DNA of 7,412 nt from the NCBI GenBank assembly GCA_023387295.1, contig JAEWIG010000165.1, positions 1-7,412 on the forward strand. The letters run 5' to 3'. This DNA is from Bacillota bacterium. GTDB lineage: Bacteria > Bacillota > Bacilli > Bacillales > Cytobacillaceae. Both the position numbers and the translations under genes were made by a program. Positions 1-6,096 of the stretch are shown in pieces. The notes under the pieces are model-generated. The model was not told the DNA's origin. It saw nothing but the letters and a program-made list of their open reading frames with translations, and searched no databases. Position 1 is the first letter of the stretch. The number at the start of each line of letters is the position of its first letter.

Positions 1-1
1 T

Positions 2-727
2 ATTCACGGTGCCATGTGTATTGCTTATTCAGGTCGTTGTACGCTAAGCAATCATATGACTGCACGAGATTCAAATCGTGGAGGCTGCTGCCAATCATGT
101 CGTTGGGACTATGATTTATATAAATTAGAAGGAGAAAATGAAGTACCATTCTTTAATGAGAGTGATTCTCCTTTTGCCATGAGTCCAAAGGATTTGAATT
201 TAATTCAATCCATTCCGAAAATGATAGAACTTGGAATCGATAGTTTAAAAATTGAAGGCAGAATGAAATCTATTCACTACGTTGCTACAGTTGTCAGCGT
301 GTATCGCAAAGTAATTGATGCGTATTGTGCAGACCCTGATAATTTCGAAATTAAGCAGGAATGGCTAGAGGAATTAGCGAAATGTGCGAACCGTGAAACG
401 GCTCCTGCGTTCTTTGAAGGAGTTCCGGGAGTGTCTGAACAAATGTTTGGTAACCACAACAAGAAAACAAATTTTGATTTCGTTGGATTAGTATTAGATT
501 ATAACCCTGAAACTCAAATGGTTACTTTACAGCAGAGAAATCATTTTAGACCAGGACAGGAAGTAGAATTTTTTGGTCCTGAAATTGAGAATTTCACCTT
601 CCGAATTGAAAAAATTTGGGATGAAAAAGGAGTAGAGCTTGATGCTGCCCGTCATCCTCTGCAAATTGTTCAATTCAAAATAGATAGACCAGTTTATCCG
701 AACAATATGATGCGAAAGGAGATGTAA
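2..727 (+). CDS. yrrO: U32-family tRNA 5-hydroxyuridine synthesis protein (3' part of gene)
   Basis: The reading frame is open from base 2, so the gene starts before the window; about 241 C-terminal residues are visible. The first visible residues (IHGAMC) run into the U32 signature: GAMC, then four residues, GRC, then NRGGCCQSC. These supply cysteines at visible residues 6, 13, 29, 30 and 33, which in this family ligate an iron-sulphur cluster. The block KIEGRMKS (about residues 84-91) and the C-terminal beta domain from FVGLVLDY onward are also typical. In B. subtilis the adjacent yrrN/yrrO pair (TrhP1/TrhP2) makes 5-hydroxyuridine at wobble position 34 of tRNA, which YrrM/TrmR then methylates. 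Older annotation as 'collagenase-like protease' is a family name, not a shown activity. The end of the gene carries the udk ribosome binding site (AAAGGAGATG), with four bases between the stop and the udk ATG, indicating one transcript. I am confident of the family; the yrrO assignment rests on position next to udk. Confidence 0.93.
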   Translation: MHGAMCIAYSGRCTLSNHMTARDSNRGGCCQSCRWDYDLYKLEGENEVPFFNESDSPFAMSPKDLNLIQSIPKMIELGIDSLKIEGRMKSIHYVATVVSVYRKVIDAYCADPDNFEIKQEWLEELAKCANRETAPAFFEGVPGVSEQMFGNHNKKTNFDFVGLVLDYNPETQMVTLQQRNHFRPGQEVEFFGPEIENFTFRIEKIWDEKGVELDAARHPLQIVQFKIDRPVYPNNMMRKEM

Positions 728-731
728 CACG

Positions 732-1367
732 ATGCTTCGTAAACCTGTTGTCATCGGTGTAGCCGGTGGATCTGGATCAGGTAAAACGAGTGTTACTAAA
801 TCGATTTGTAATCGTTTCAAAGGGCATTCTATCATGATGTTAGAGCAAGATTTTTATTACAAAGATCAATCTCATCTAGCATTTGAAGAGCGCCTACAAA
901 CGAATTATGATCATCCACTAGCATTTGATACTGATCTCTTAATTGAGCATATTAAGAAGCTTTTACGGTATGAATCCATCCAAAAGCCTGTATATGATTA
1001 TGCCCTTCATACACGTTCGAAAGAAGTGATTGAAGTGGAGCCAAAGGATGTTATTATTTTAGAGGGAATTCTTATTCTTGAAGATGAGCGTCTGCGTGAT
1101 TTGATGGATATTAAACTTTTTGTAGATACTGACGCAGATTTACGCATTATTCGCCGGTTATTAAGAGATATTAAAGAGCGTGGGCGCTCAATTGATTCTG
1201 TGATTGAGCAATATGTAAATGTTGTTCGTCCGATGCATAATCAATTTATTGAACCGACTAAGCGATATGCAGATATCATCATCCCTGAAGGCGGACATAA
1301 TCATGTCGCAATTGATTTAATGGTCACAAAAATTCAAACAATTCTTGAACAAAAGTCTTTTTTGTGA
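732..1367 (+). CDS. udk: Uridine kinase
   Basis: This enzyme phosphorylates uridine and cytidine to UMP and CMP in cytosolic pyrimidine salvage. The product is 211 residues, the usual bacterial Udk length. It shows a Walker A loop GGSGSGKTS at residues 12-20, the QDFYY motif with the expected catalytic Asp40, the nucleoside-binding NYDHPLAFD at 58-66, a hydrophobic Walker B-like strand ending in EG at 107-112 (VIILEG), and the arginine-rich lid RRLLRDIKERGRS at 141-153. The ATG start follows a good AAAGGAGATG site lying inside the end of yrrO, so it is translated from the yrrO transcript. No terminator with a proper T-tract follows, so some read-through to greA is possible. Confidence 0.97.
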   Translation: MLRKPVVIGVAGGSGSGKTSVTKSICNRFKGHSIMMLEQDFYYKDQSHLAFEERLQTNYDHPLAFDTDLLIEHIKKLLRYESIQKPVYDYALHTRSKEVIEVEPKDVIILEGILILEDERLRDLMDIKLFVDTDADLRIIRRLLRDIKERGRSIDSVIEQYVNVVRPMHNQFIEPTKRYADIIIPEGGHNHVAIDLMVTKIQTILEQKSFL

Positions 1368-1406
1368 CACAATAGCATAGAAAATATTATATAGAGGTCC
1401 ATGAAT

Positions 1407-1434
1407 TGGACATAATCATTGCGCGCCCTTTAAT
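1407..1434 (+). promoter_or_regulatory. Candidate sigma-A promoter for greA
   Basis: TGGACA (1407-1412) and TTTAAT (1429-1434) each match five of six consensus bases with a 16-bp spacer. It is the best pair I see in the 200-bp udk-greA gap. The -10 box sits in the centre of the GCGCGC palindrome at 1421-1446, so a protein bound there would cover it. This is a prediction by eye only. Confidence 0.35.
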
Positions 1435-1446
1435 AAAAGGACGCGC
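1421..1446. repeat. GC-rich palindrome between udk and greA, no T-tract
   Basis: The arms GCGCG-C-CCTTT (1421-1431) and AAAGG-A-CGCGC (1436-1446) pair at ten of eleven positions around a four-base AATA loop. It is markedly GC-rich against its AT-rich surroundings. The bases that follow on the plus strand (TCCTATGC) are not a T-run, so it does not look like an intrinsic terminator. It could be a 3'-end stabiliser or processing structure for the udk mRNA, or an operator at the candidate greA promoter. Confidence 0.6.
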
Positions 1447-1510
1447 TCCTATGCATTTACGGTTAATAGCAGTACATAAAACAGACAGAACACAATTTTT
1501 TATAAGGGGA

Positions 1511-1527
1511 AATAGGGTAAACCTATT
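1511..1527 (+). other. Small hairpin in greA leader
   Basis: AATAGG (1511-1516) and CCTATT (1522-1527) form a perfect six-base stem with a five-base loop, about 40 bases upstream of the greA start. It leaves the greA ribosome binding site free. No role can be assigned; it may be incidental. Confidence 0.3.
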
Positions 1528-1568
1528 CGTTTTGTATATGATTGTGGAAATTTGAAGGAGTGAAGGTT

Positions 1569-2045
1569 TTGGCTATTGAAAAGGTTTTCCCAATGACACA
1601 AGCTGGAAAAGAGAAGCTTGACCAAGAATTAGAATATTTAAAAGCAGTAAAGCGTAAAGAAGTAGTAGAGCGCATTAAAATTGCTCGTAGCTTTGGTGAC
1701 TTGTCTGAGAACTCAGAATATGATTCAGCGAAAGAAGAGCAAGCATTTGTTGAAGGAAGAATCACAACGATTGAAAATATGATTCGTAACGCAAAGATTA
1801 TCTCTGAGGATGAATTAAGCAGTGACACTGTTTCTCTTGGAAGCTCTGTTACGTTTGTTGAGCTTCCTGATGGAGAAGAAGAAACTTATTCGATTGTTGG
1901 TAGCGCAGAAGCTGACCCATTCGAAGGTAAAATTTCTAACGATTCTCCAATTGCGAAAAGCTTAATTGGACGCAAAGTAGGCGACCAGGTGAAAGTACAA
2001 ACTCCTGGTGGAGAAATGGACGTAAGAATTACGGCTATTAAATAA
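1569..2045 (+). CDS. greA: Transcription elongation factor GreA
   Basis: GreA enters the RNA polymerase secondary channel and stimulates cleavage of backtracked RNA so stalled elongation can resume. I place the start at the TTG at 1569, eight bases after AAGGAG (1555-1560), giving 158 residues beginning MAIEKVFPMT, close to the usual GreA length. The upstream TTG at 1542 is in frame but lacks a ribosome binding site and would add a non-conserved extension. Residues 1 to about 78 form the N-terminal coiled coil. The tip loop GDLSENSEY at 43-51 carries the acidic pair Asp44 and Glu47 needed for cleavage. The remainder is the FKBP-like C-terminal domain, including EADPFEGKISNDSPIAKSL, a strongly conserved GreA block. 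A strong terminator follows within 25 bases. Confidence 0.97.
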   Translation: MAIEKVFPMTQAGKEKLDQELEYLKAVKRKEVVERIKIARSFGDLSENSEYDSAKEEQAFVEGRITTIENMIRNAKIISEDELSSDTVSLGSSVTFVELPDGEEETYSIVGSAEADPFEGKISNDSPIAKSLIGRKVGDQVKVQTPGGEMDVRITAIK

Positions 2046-2066
2046 TAAATTGTTTGAAATTGAGAA

Positions 2067-2098
2067 ACCTCGTCAAAACTTTTGACGAGGTGTTTTTT
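2067..2098 (+). terminator. greA terminator overlapping the yrrR ribosome binding site
   Basis: ACCTCGTCAAAA (2067-2078) is perfectly complementary to TTTTGACGAGGT (2080-2091), and six T follow (2093-2098), a textbook intrinsic terminator. The 3' arm plus the next base contains GAGGTG (2087-2092), the best Shine-Dalgarno for the yrrR ATG at 2099. The T-tract therefore doubles as the spacer between ribosome binding site and start codon. Confidence 0.9.
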
Positions 2099-3874
2099 AT
2101 GTGGAGAAAAAGAATAACGATATGGCTTTTTATTTGTATGATTGGACTCTTGGTGTTAATAACAAGACTAGCTCAGCTCCAACTAATTGCAACAGAAAAT
2201 TTCTCAAAAAGACAAATTAATCTGCTTGAAGCTAGCGTTAATCAACGTTCGCAAGAAATGATTCTTGATAATGGGCGTGGAAATTTTCTTTACAACGATG
2301 GAACGTTAATTTCTTATCAACGTCTCCCTGTTCTCATCTTGTTTCCTTTCTTGGATAAAATGAAATGGAATGCGAAAAAAGTGTCAGAAATAACAGGTGT
2401 CTCCGAATATGCTCTTCGGTACGCAGTTAAAGAGGCAAAAGAGCCTTTTGCCTACGGAGCTAAGGAGGCATTTCAATTAACTGAGCAACAAATGAGGGAA
2501 ATCAATGCTCTTAAGATTCCTGGTGTTTTTGCAGTAGAAAAAAAATATCGTCTAACCGATAATCCTGCTGAGCATTTACTTGGCATTACAGGTGAGAATG
2601 AGACGGTATTGCGAAGAAGATATCCAGATAAAGAATTATCTGCAAAAACAATGATCGGTCTTACTGGAATGGAGAAAAGTTTTGATGAGTTTCTTTTACC
2701 TGATGGGAAATCAAAGCTTGTGTACCATGTCGACGCAATTGGTGGCCCATTGTTCGGAATAGATGTTAAATATGTTGAACCAGCCAATCCTTTCTACCCG
2801 ATTAATATTAAAACAACACTGGATCGTGATTTACAGACGATGCTAGCAGCTCTTGTAGAGAAACATGGTGTAAAAAAAGGTGGCGCAGTTCTTCTAGATA
2901 TCGAATCAAATTCTGTTCTTGCGATGGTTTCTCGACCGGTGATTAACAAAAAGGACCCCTTTCATGAAACGACGGGAGGAACAGAAAATGAGCTATTAAA
3001 GCAACAAATTATGGGTTCTGTTTTTAAAACTGTCGTTGCCGCTGCAGCTTTGGACTATGGACTTGTGGATTCTGACCGTACTTTTGACTGCAGTAAAAAA
3101 ATTAATGGTGAACCTGATTTAGTTTTTCAGTACGGGATGTTAAATTTTTCTGATAGCTTTGCTAGAAGCTGTAATCAAACTTTTGCAACGTTAGCGAAAG
3201 AATTGAAGGAGATTGACCCGAATCTTATAGAAGAATATGCAAAACGACTTTCATTAACTGGGCCAGTTGGCTGGAAAGGCGATATTTATCATTTCTCAAA
3301 TTTTAAGCAACTTCAAGATGAAGAGGCTGGGCGAGTTTTTCTATCTGATGATGCAAAAAAAGATAATAATTATGTCGCGTTAACCGGAATAGGGCAGCAT
3401 GAGGTACGTGCGAGCCCACTAGCAGTTGCAAATATGATGGCAACAATTGCTCGTGGAGGAAATAAGGAAATGGTTCGAGTAGCCTCAAAAATTGAGTATA
3501 AGAATCGAACATCTTTGTTAGGGTTTGATGACAAGAAAGTGGATGGTGAAACGATTTCTCCATATACAGCGATGAAGCTACAAAAGCTTTTGCGAGAGGT
3601 TGTAATAAACGAAAATGGTACGGGAAGAGTGTTTCAAGGAGTAGTACCTTATGATGTTGCGGGGAAATCAGGTACAGGGGAAACAGGAAGAAGCGTTGAT
3701 GGAAAGCAGCTATATAATAAATGGTTTGCAGGTTATTTTCCATTCGAAAATCCCAAATACGCGTTAGTTACGGTTAACTTAAATGTGGTTGACGGGACTG
3801 GAGGAGTAAACTCACTCTTTGCTGATATCGTTAAAGGAGTATATAATTACGATGGTAATGGCCATTTACAGTGA
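2099..3874 (+). CDS. pbpI: Class B penicillin-binding protein (PBP4b-like transpeptidase)
   Basis: This is a membrane-anchored peptidoglycan transpeptidase of 591 residues. Residues about 6-25 form the single N-terminal membrane anchor after a short basic stretch (MWRKR). A PBP dimerisation-type domain follows, with RGNF and a VEKKYRL block. The transpeptidase domain has all three active-site motifs: SVFK at 307-310 (nucleophile Ser307), SCN at 357-359 and KSGTG at 523-527. Position after greA and before yrrS identifies it as YrrR/PbpI, which in B. subtilis is expressed in sporulation mainly from sigma-F. I chose ATG 2099 because it has GAGGTG six bases upstream. A TTG at 2054 is in frame but has no ribosome binding site, and its first 15 residues would be encoded by the greA terminator. 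Expression must come from read-through of that terminator or from a promoter I could not identify. Confidence 0.93.
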   Translation: MWRKRITIWLFICMIGLLVLITRLAQLQLIATENFSKRQINLLEASVNQRSQEMILDNGRGNFLYNDGTLISYQRLPVLILFPFLDKMKWNAKKVSEITGVSEYALRYAVKEAKEPFAYGAKEAFQLTEQQMREINALKIPGVFAVEKKYRLTDNPAEHLLGITGENETVLRRRYPDKELSAKTMIGLTGMEKSFDEFLLPDGKSKLVYHVDAIGGPLFGIDVKYVEPANPFYPINIKTTLDRDLQTMLAALVEKHGVKKGGAVLLDIESNSVLAMVSRPVINKKDPFHETTGGTENELLKQQIMGSVFKTVVAAAALDYGLVDSDRTFDCSKKINGEPDLVFQYGMLNFSDSFARSCNQTFATLAKELKEIDPNLIEEYAKRLSLTGPVGWKGDIYHFSNFKQLQDEEAGRVFLSDDAKKDNNYVALTGIGQHEVRASPLAVANMMATIARGGNKEMVRVASKIEYKNRTSLLGFDDKKVDGETISPYTAMKLQKLLREVVINENGTGRVFQGVVPYDVAGKSGTGETGRSVDGKQLYNKWFAGYFPFENPKYALVTVNLNVVDGTGGVNSLFADIVKGVYNYDGNGHLQ

Positions 3875-3876
3875 AA

Positions 3877-3909
3877 CTTTTTATTTCTTATTTCCGTCCA
3901 AATAAAAAG
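3877..3909 (+). other. AT-rich hairpin between yrrR and yrrS
   Basis: CTTTTTATTT (3877-3886) and AAATAAAAAG (3900-3909) are perfect reverse complements around a 13-base loop, starting two bases after the yrrR stop codon. Stability is low and no T-tract follows, so it is not a convincing terminator. It could be a processing point in a yrrR-yrrS mRNA. The remaining gap to yrrS shows nothing else clear. Confidence 0.3.
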
Positions 3910-4001
3910 AGATAATCTTAATAGACAGAAATACTGTTTCATGTTTGAATAAAGTCATGCTTAATAAGCTTGGAGCGATATATAGTTGGGAGGAGAATCT
4001 T

Positions 4002-4718
4002 TTGAAGTACGATTCATATAATCGTAAATCTCGTTCTGATATGCGAGGAAAACGGAGACGAACAAATTTAATTTTAAATATTTTAATTGGAGTTGTTCTT
4101 CTGTTAATCATCATTGTTTCGTCTATCATTTTTTTTGGCGGCAATGATGATAATGCATCTGATAAAAAACAGGATAATCAAATTGAAAGCAAGCAAGAAA
4201 GTGCAGCAGGTGACGATGTAGATAGAGATGAAGATGACAACATTGTTGAAGAAGAAGATAAGGAAACTGCCGCCACGACGGAGGAAGAACAAGAAAATGA
4301 AAATCAATCAGATGAATCTGATGAAAATAATTCATTAACACAAAATCCCACTCCAGCTGATAAAGAGGACGAGATTGTAACATCTGGTGGAGAAAATGAA
4401 AATGTGAAAAGAACGATTGAAAATCCAAGCTGGCAGCCAATTGGTACCTCACAAGTTGGCGAGCATACTTCCGTATTTGATCCTGACTCTGTTGACTGGG
4501 CAGAAATGATTCAGGCGATCACCTATGCGACAGGTGTTGAAGAAAATAATATGAACATCTGGTTTATCGGCAATAATGGACATAATCGAGCTATAGGCAC
4601 AATATCTTCCAAAGATAAACAGGAAAAATACCGAGTATTTATTGATTGGGTAGATGGTCAAGGCTGGAAACCAACGAAGGTTGAAGAATTGTTTGAAATT
4701 GAAAAAAAACCTGAGTAA
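4002..4718 (+). CDS. yrrS: YrrS family membrane protein with acidic linker (DUF1510)
   Basis: The product is 238 residues. A basic N-terminus (RGKRRRTN, about 15-22) precedes one membrane helix at about 23-46. Next is an Asp/Glu/Gln/Asn-rich low-complexity linker of about 90 residues, then a compact C-terminal domain from about Trp144 containing aromatic blocks such as WFIGNNGHNRAIGT and FIDWVDGQGW, the DUF1510 arrangement. The topology implies an extracytoplasmic C-terminal domain held off the membrane by the acidic stalk. The start is TTG 4002, six bases after GGGAGGAG (3988-3995); a longer in-frame start at 3945 lacks a ribosome binding site. In B. subtilis yrrS sits behind the PBP4b gene and its molecular function is unknown. 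The pairing suggests a role at the cell wall, possibly as a partner of the PBP; that is inference. Confidence 0.88.
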   Translation: MKYDSYNRKSRSDMRGKRRRTNLILNILIGVVLLLIIIVSSIIFFGGNDDNASDKKQDNQIESKQESAAGDDVDRDEDDNIVEEEDKETAATTEEEQENENQSDESDENNSLTQNPTPADKEDEIVTSGGENENVKRTIENPSWQPIGTSQVGEHTSVFDPDSVDWAEMIQAITYATGVEENNMNIWFIGNNGHNRAIGTISSKDKQEKYRVFIDWVDGQGWKPTKVEELFEIEKKPE

Positions 4719-4794
4719 AATAATCAGGGGAAACAGCTTTGTCCAAAAATCAGGATTTGATTTTAAGTAGATAAGAAGAGAGAGGTCTTTAACG

Positions 4795-5490
4795 ATGAAA
4801 ATTGGAATCATTGGGGCGATGGAAGAGGAAGTAGCCTTATTACGCGAGAAAATCACGAATAAGGGTCAAGAAACAATCGCTGGCTGTGAATACACAACAG
4901 GAGAAATGGAAGGCGTAGAGGTGGTTCTACTGCGTTCTGGTATTGGAAAAGTAAATGCTGCCTTATCAACGGCGGTGTTGTTAGAAAGATACAAACCTGA
5001 TTATGTTATTAATACTGGTTCAGCAGGTGGCTTTAATCCAAACTTAAATGTTGGAGATGTTGTTATTTCTACAGAGGTAAGACATCATGATGTTGATGTA
5101 ACGGTGTTTGGATACGAATATGGTCAAGTACCACAGCTCCCTGCAGCTTTTGAAGCAGATAGTAAATTGCTTCAAATCGCGGAGGACTGCGCAAAGGAAA
5201 TTACAGATATTCAAGTTGTTCGTGGATTAATTGCTACAGGCGATTCATTTATGAATGATCCAGTTAGAGTAAATTTTGTTCGTGAAAAATTTAAAGATAT
5301 ACAGGCGGCTGAAATGGAAGCTGCAGCAATTGCCCAAGTTTCATACCAGTTTGGTGTTCCGTTTGTGGTAATCCGTTCATTATCAGATATTGCTGGAAAG
5401 GATTCCGATGTTTCATTTGAGCAGTTTCTTGATAAAGCTGCACTTCATTCAGCTGAACTAGTTATGAAGATTGTAGCAGCTTTAAAATAG
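4795..5490 (+). CDS. mtnN: 5'-methylthioadenosine/S-adenosylhomocysteine nucleosidase
   Basis: MTAN hydrolyses the glycosidic bond of MTA and SAH, releasing adenine, and feeds methionine salvage and the activated methyl cycle in the cytosol. At 231 residues it is full length. The N-terminal IGIIGAMEEEV carries the conserved acid Glu12. The nucleoside pocket NTGSAGGF, the purine/ribose motif AEMEAAAIAQV with catalytic Glu175, and SLSDIA with the general acid Asp198 correspond to the E. coli enzyme's Glu174 and Asp197. The ATG start is preceded by GAGAGAGGT. A weak promoter-like pair (TTGTCC at 4739, TTTAAG at 4762, 16-bp spacer) lies in the gap after yrrS, so it may have its own transcription. 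No proper terminator follows it before the next promoter at 5540. Confidence 0.97.
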   Translation: MKIGIIGAMEEEVALLREKITNKGQETIAGCEYTTGEMEGVEVVLLRSGIGKVNAALSTAVLLERYKPDYVINTGSAGGFNPNLNVGDVVISTEVRHHDVDVTVFGYEYGQVPQLPAAFEADSKLLQIAEDCAKEITDIQVVRGLIATGDSFMNDPVRVNFVREKFKDIQAAEMEAAAIAQVSYQFGVPFVVIRSLSDIAGKDSDVSFEQFLDKAALHSAELVMKIVAALK

Positions 5491-5539
5491 AACCAAAAAT
5501 ATATGTCGATAATAGAAAAAATTATATAGGAAAAAAAGG

Positions 5540-5568
5540 TTTACAAAAACAGAAATTGTGGATATAAT
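5540..5568 (+). promoter_or_regulatory. Sigma-A promoter of the micro-ORF/yrzI region
   Basis: TTTACA (5540-5545) and a perfect TATAAT (5563-5568) are separated by exactly 17 bp, the best promoter in the window. Transcription would begin near 5575, about 37 bases before the 27-codon ORF. I see no other promoter before yrzI, so this one probably serves the whole cluster. Confidence 0.8.
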
Positions 5569-5599
5569 TACCAATAGAAGTGAAAAATTCTAAAAAAGG

Positions 5600-5675
5600 A
5601 GGTCGAATGACATGATGCTTAATGTAATTTCAGTCAACCAATTAAATCAAACTTTATACTCAACGAATTCGACCT
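5600..5675 (+). promoter_or_regulatory. Inverted repeat that can pair the ribosome binding site with the 27-codon ORF's own coding sequence
   Basis: AGGTCGAAT (5600-5608) includes the end of the AAAGGAGG ribosome binding site. It is perfectly complementary to ATTCGACCT (5667-5675), which lies inside the ORF near its 3' end. Pairing would hide part of the Shine-Dalgarno; a ribosome translating the ORF would open it. The 58-base loop makes the structure only moderately stable. Confidence 0.5.
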
Positions 5676-5695
5676 ACATGGAATGGATCGCTTAA
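5612..5695 (+). CDS. 27-residue micro-ORF or leader peptide upstream of yrzI
   Basis: An AAAGGAGG site (5595-5602) sits nine bases before ATG 5612, with a second ATG directly after. The predicted peptide begins MMLNVISVNQ and ends MEWIA, is rich in Asn, Ser and Thr, has no membrane helix and matches no family I recognise. An ATG at 5607 is closer to the ribosome binding site but stops after two codons. The ORF sits alone between the sigma-A promoter at 5540 and two tandem terminators, so it is either the product of a short independent transcript or a leader peptide controlling read-through to yrzI. Evidence for translation is the promoter and ribosome binding site only. Confidence 0.55.
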   Translation: MMLNVISVNQLNQTLYSTNSTYMEWIA

Positions 5696-5716
5696 TTTCG
5701 ATTACATAAGATATCC

Positions 5717-5752
5717 AAGCCGCAGGGAGAATCGTGCCCCTGTGGCTTTTTT
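5717..5752 (+). terminator. First of two tandem terminators before yrzI
   Basis: AAGCCGCAGGG (5717-5727) pairs with CCCTGTGGCTT (5738-5748), with one G-U pair, and six T follow from 5747. It begins 21 bases after the stop codon of the 27-codon ORF. Confidence 0.88.
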
Positions 5753-5758
5753 ATGCCT

Positions 5759-5797
5759 AAAAAGCCGCGGGAGCAATGTCTCTTTGCGGCTTTTTTT
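5759..5797 (+). terminator. Second tandem terminator before yrzI
   Basis: AAAAAGCCGC (5759-5768) pairs perfectly with GCGGCTTTTT (5786-5795). GGGAG/CTCTT extends the stem inside after a one-base bulge. Seven T run from 5791. It starts six bases after the first terminator and uses the same AAGCCGC opening, so the pair looks duplicated or functionally redundant. Confidence 0.9.
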
Positions 5798-5834
5798 CGT
5801 CTTTGAAGGATATCTAAAGGAGGTGAAACTCATT

Positions 5835-5975
5835 ATGACACTAAATATTTTGTTTTTAACCATTACGATTAAAAAAAGAAGAATAACAGTTGAAGAAGCA
5901 CTTCACAATGAAAAGGTTATGAAGATTTATGAAGAAAATCGTGATCGACAAATGACTATGTATCGCCCATTTTAA
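5835..5975 (+). CDS. yrzI: YrzI family small protein
   Basis: The product is 46 residues from ATG 5835. The Shine-Dalgarno AAAGGAGGTGA (5816-5826) is fully complementary to the 16S tail, eight bases before the start. The protein has a hydrophobic N-terminus (MTLNILFLTITI), a basic patch (KKRR, 13-16) and an amphipathic charged half (EEALHNEKVMKIYEENRDRQ), the pattern of the Bacillus YrzI family, described as a probable sporulation-related small protein. A longer reading from an upstream start at 5742 would run through the second terminator and has no ribosome binding site. In B. subtilis the yrzI transcript carries additional micro-ORFs and is degraded via Rae1. Placement behind two terminators implies low or conditional expression, while the perfect ribosome binding site implies efficient translation once transcribed. 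Confidence 0.85.
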   Translation: MTLNILFLTITIKKRRITVEEALHNEKVMKIYEENRDRQMTMYRPF

Positions 5976-6008
5976 TGAAAATAAATGAACGGAAAGGTGG
6001 TAATGAAG

Positions 6009-6068
6009 ATGATTTTTCTAATGCAAGGCAAGCAAGCTATCATATCGGTGGAGATGGACACCACCTAG
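6009..6068 (+). CDS. 19-residue micro-ORF downstream of yrzI
   Basis: AAAGGTGG (5993-6000) lies eight bases before ATG 6009, which opens a 19-codon frame beginning MIFLMQGKQA and ending VEMDTT. An in-frame ATG at 6003 is too close to that site. The peptide matches no family I know. It lies 33 bases after the yrzI stop in the same direction, probably on the same mRNA. By position and size it resembles the unannotated micro-ORFs of the B. subtilis yrzI transcript, including the 17-residue Rae1 target S1025, but I cannot establish sequence homology by eye. Confidence 0.45.
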   Translation: MIFLMQGKQAIISVEMDTT

Positions 6069-6096
6069 CGAAAGAAAGAATAGGGGGTAAAGCCAA

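Larger units (their letters stand above)
5709..5815 (+). repeat. Inverted repeat bracketing the two terminators
   Basis: AGATATCC (5709-5716) lies directly before the first terminator stem. Its perfect complement GGATATCT (5808-5815) ends one base before the yrzI Shine-Dalgarno (5816-5826). Pairing would loop out both terminators as a two-armed structure. Eight pairs is short, so chance cannot be excluded. Confidence 0.4.

Noticed and set aside
1351..1367. ACAAAA/TTTTGT hairpin at the end of udk as a terminator
   Set aside because: The stem is very weak and A/T only, it lies within the coding sequence, and no separate T-tract follows.
3303..3743. 146-codon minus-strand frame inside yrrR
   Set aside because: It lies opposite the conserved transpeptidase domain and its composition is that of a shadow frame.
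4104..4452. Minus-strand frames opposite yrrS, rich in Phe, Leu and His
   Set aside because: They are the complement of the acidic GAA/GAT-rich linker of YrrS, have no ribosome binding sites and look like shadows.
5742..5834. A 77-codon frame extending yrzI upstream to 5742
   Set aside because: The extra 31 codons are the tandem-terminator sequence and have no ribosome binding site. ATG 5835 has a perfect Shine-Dalgarno and matches the family start.
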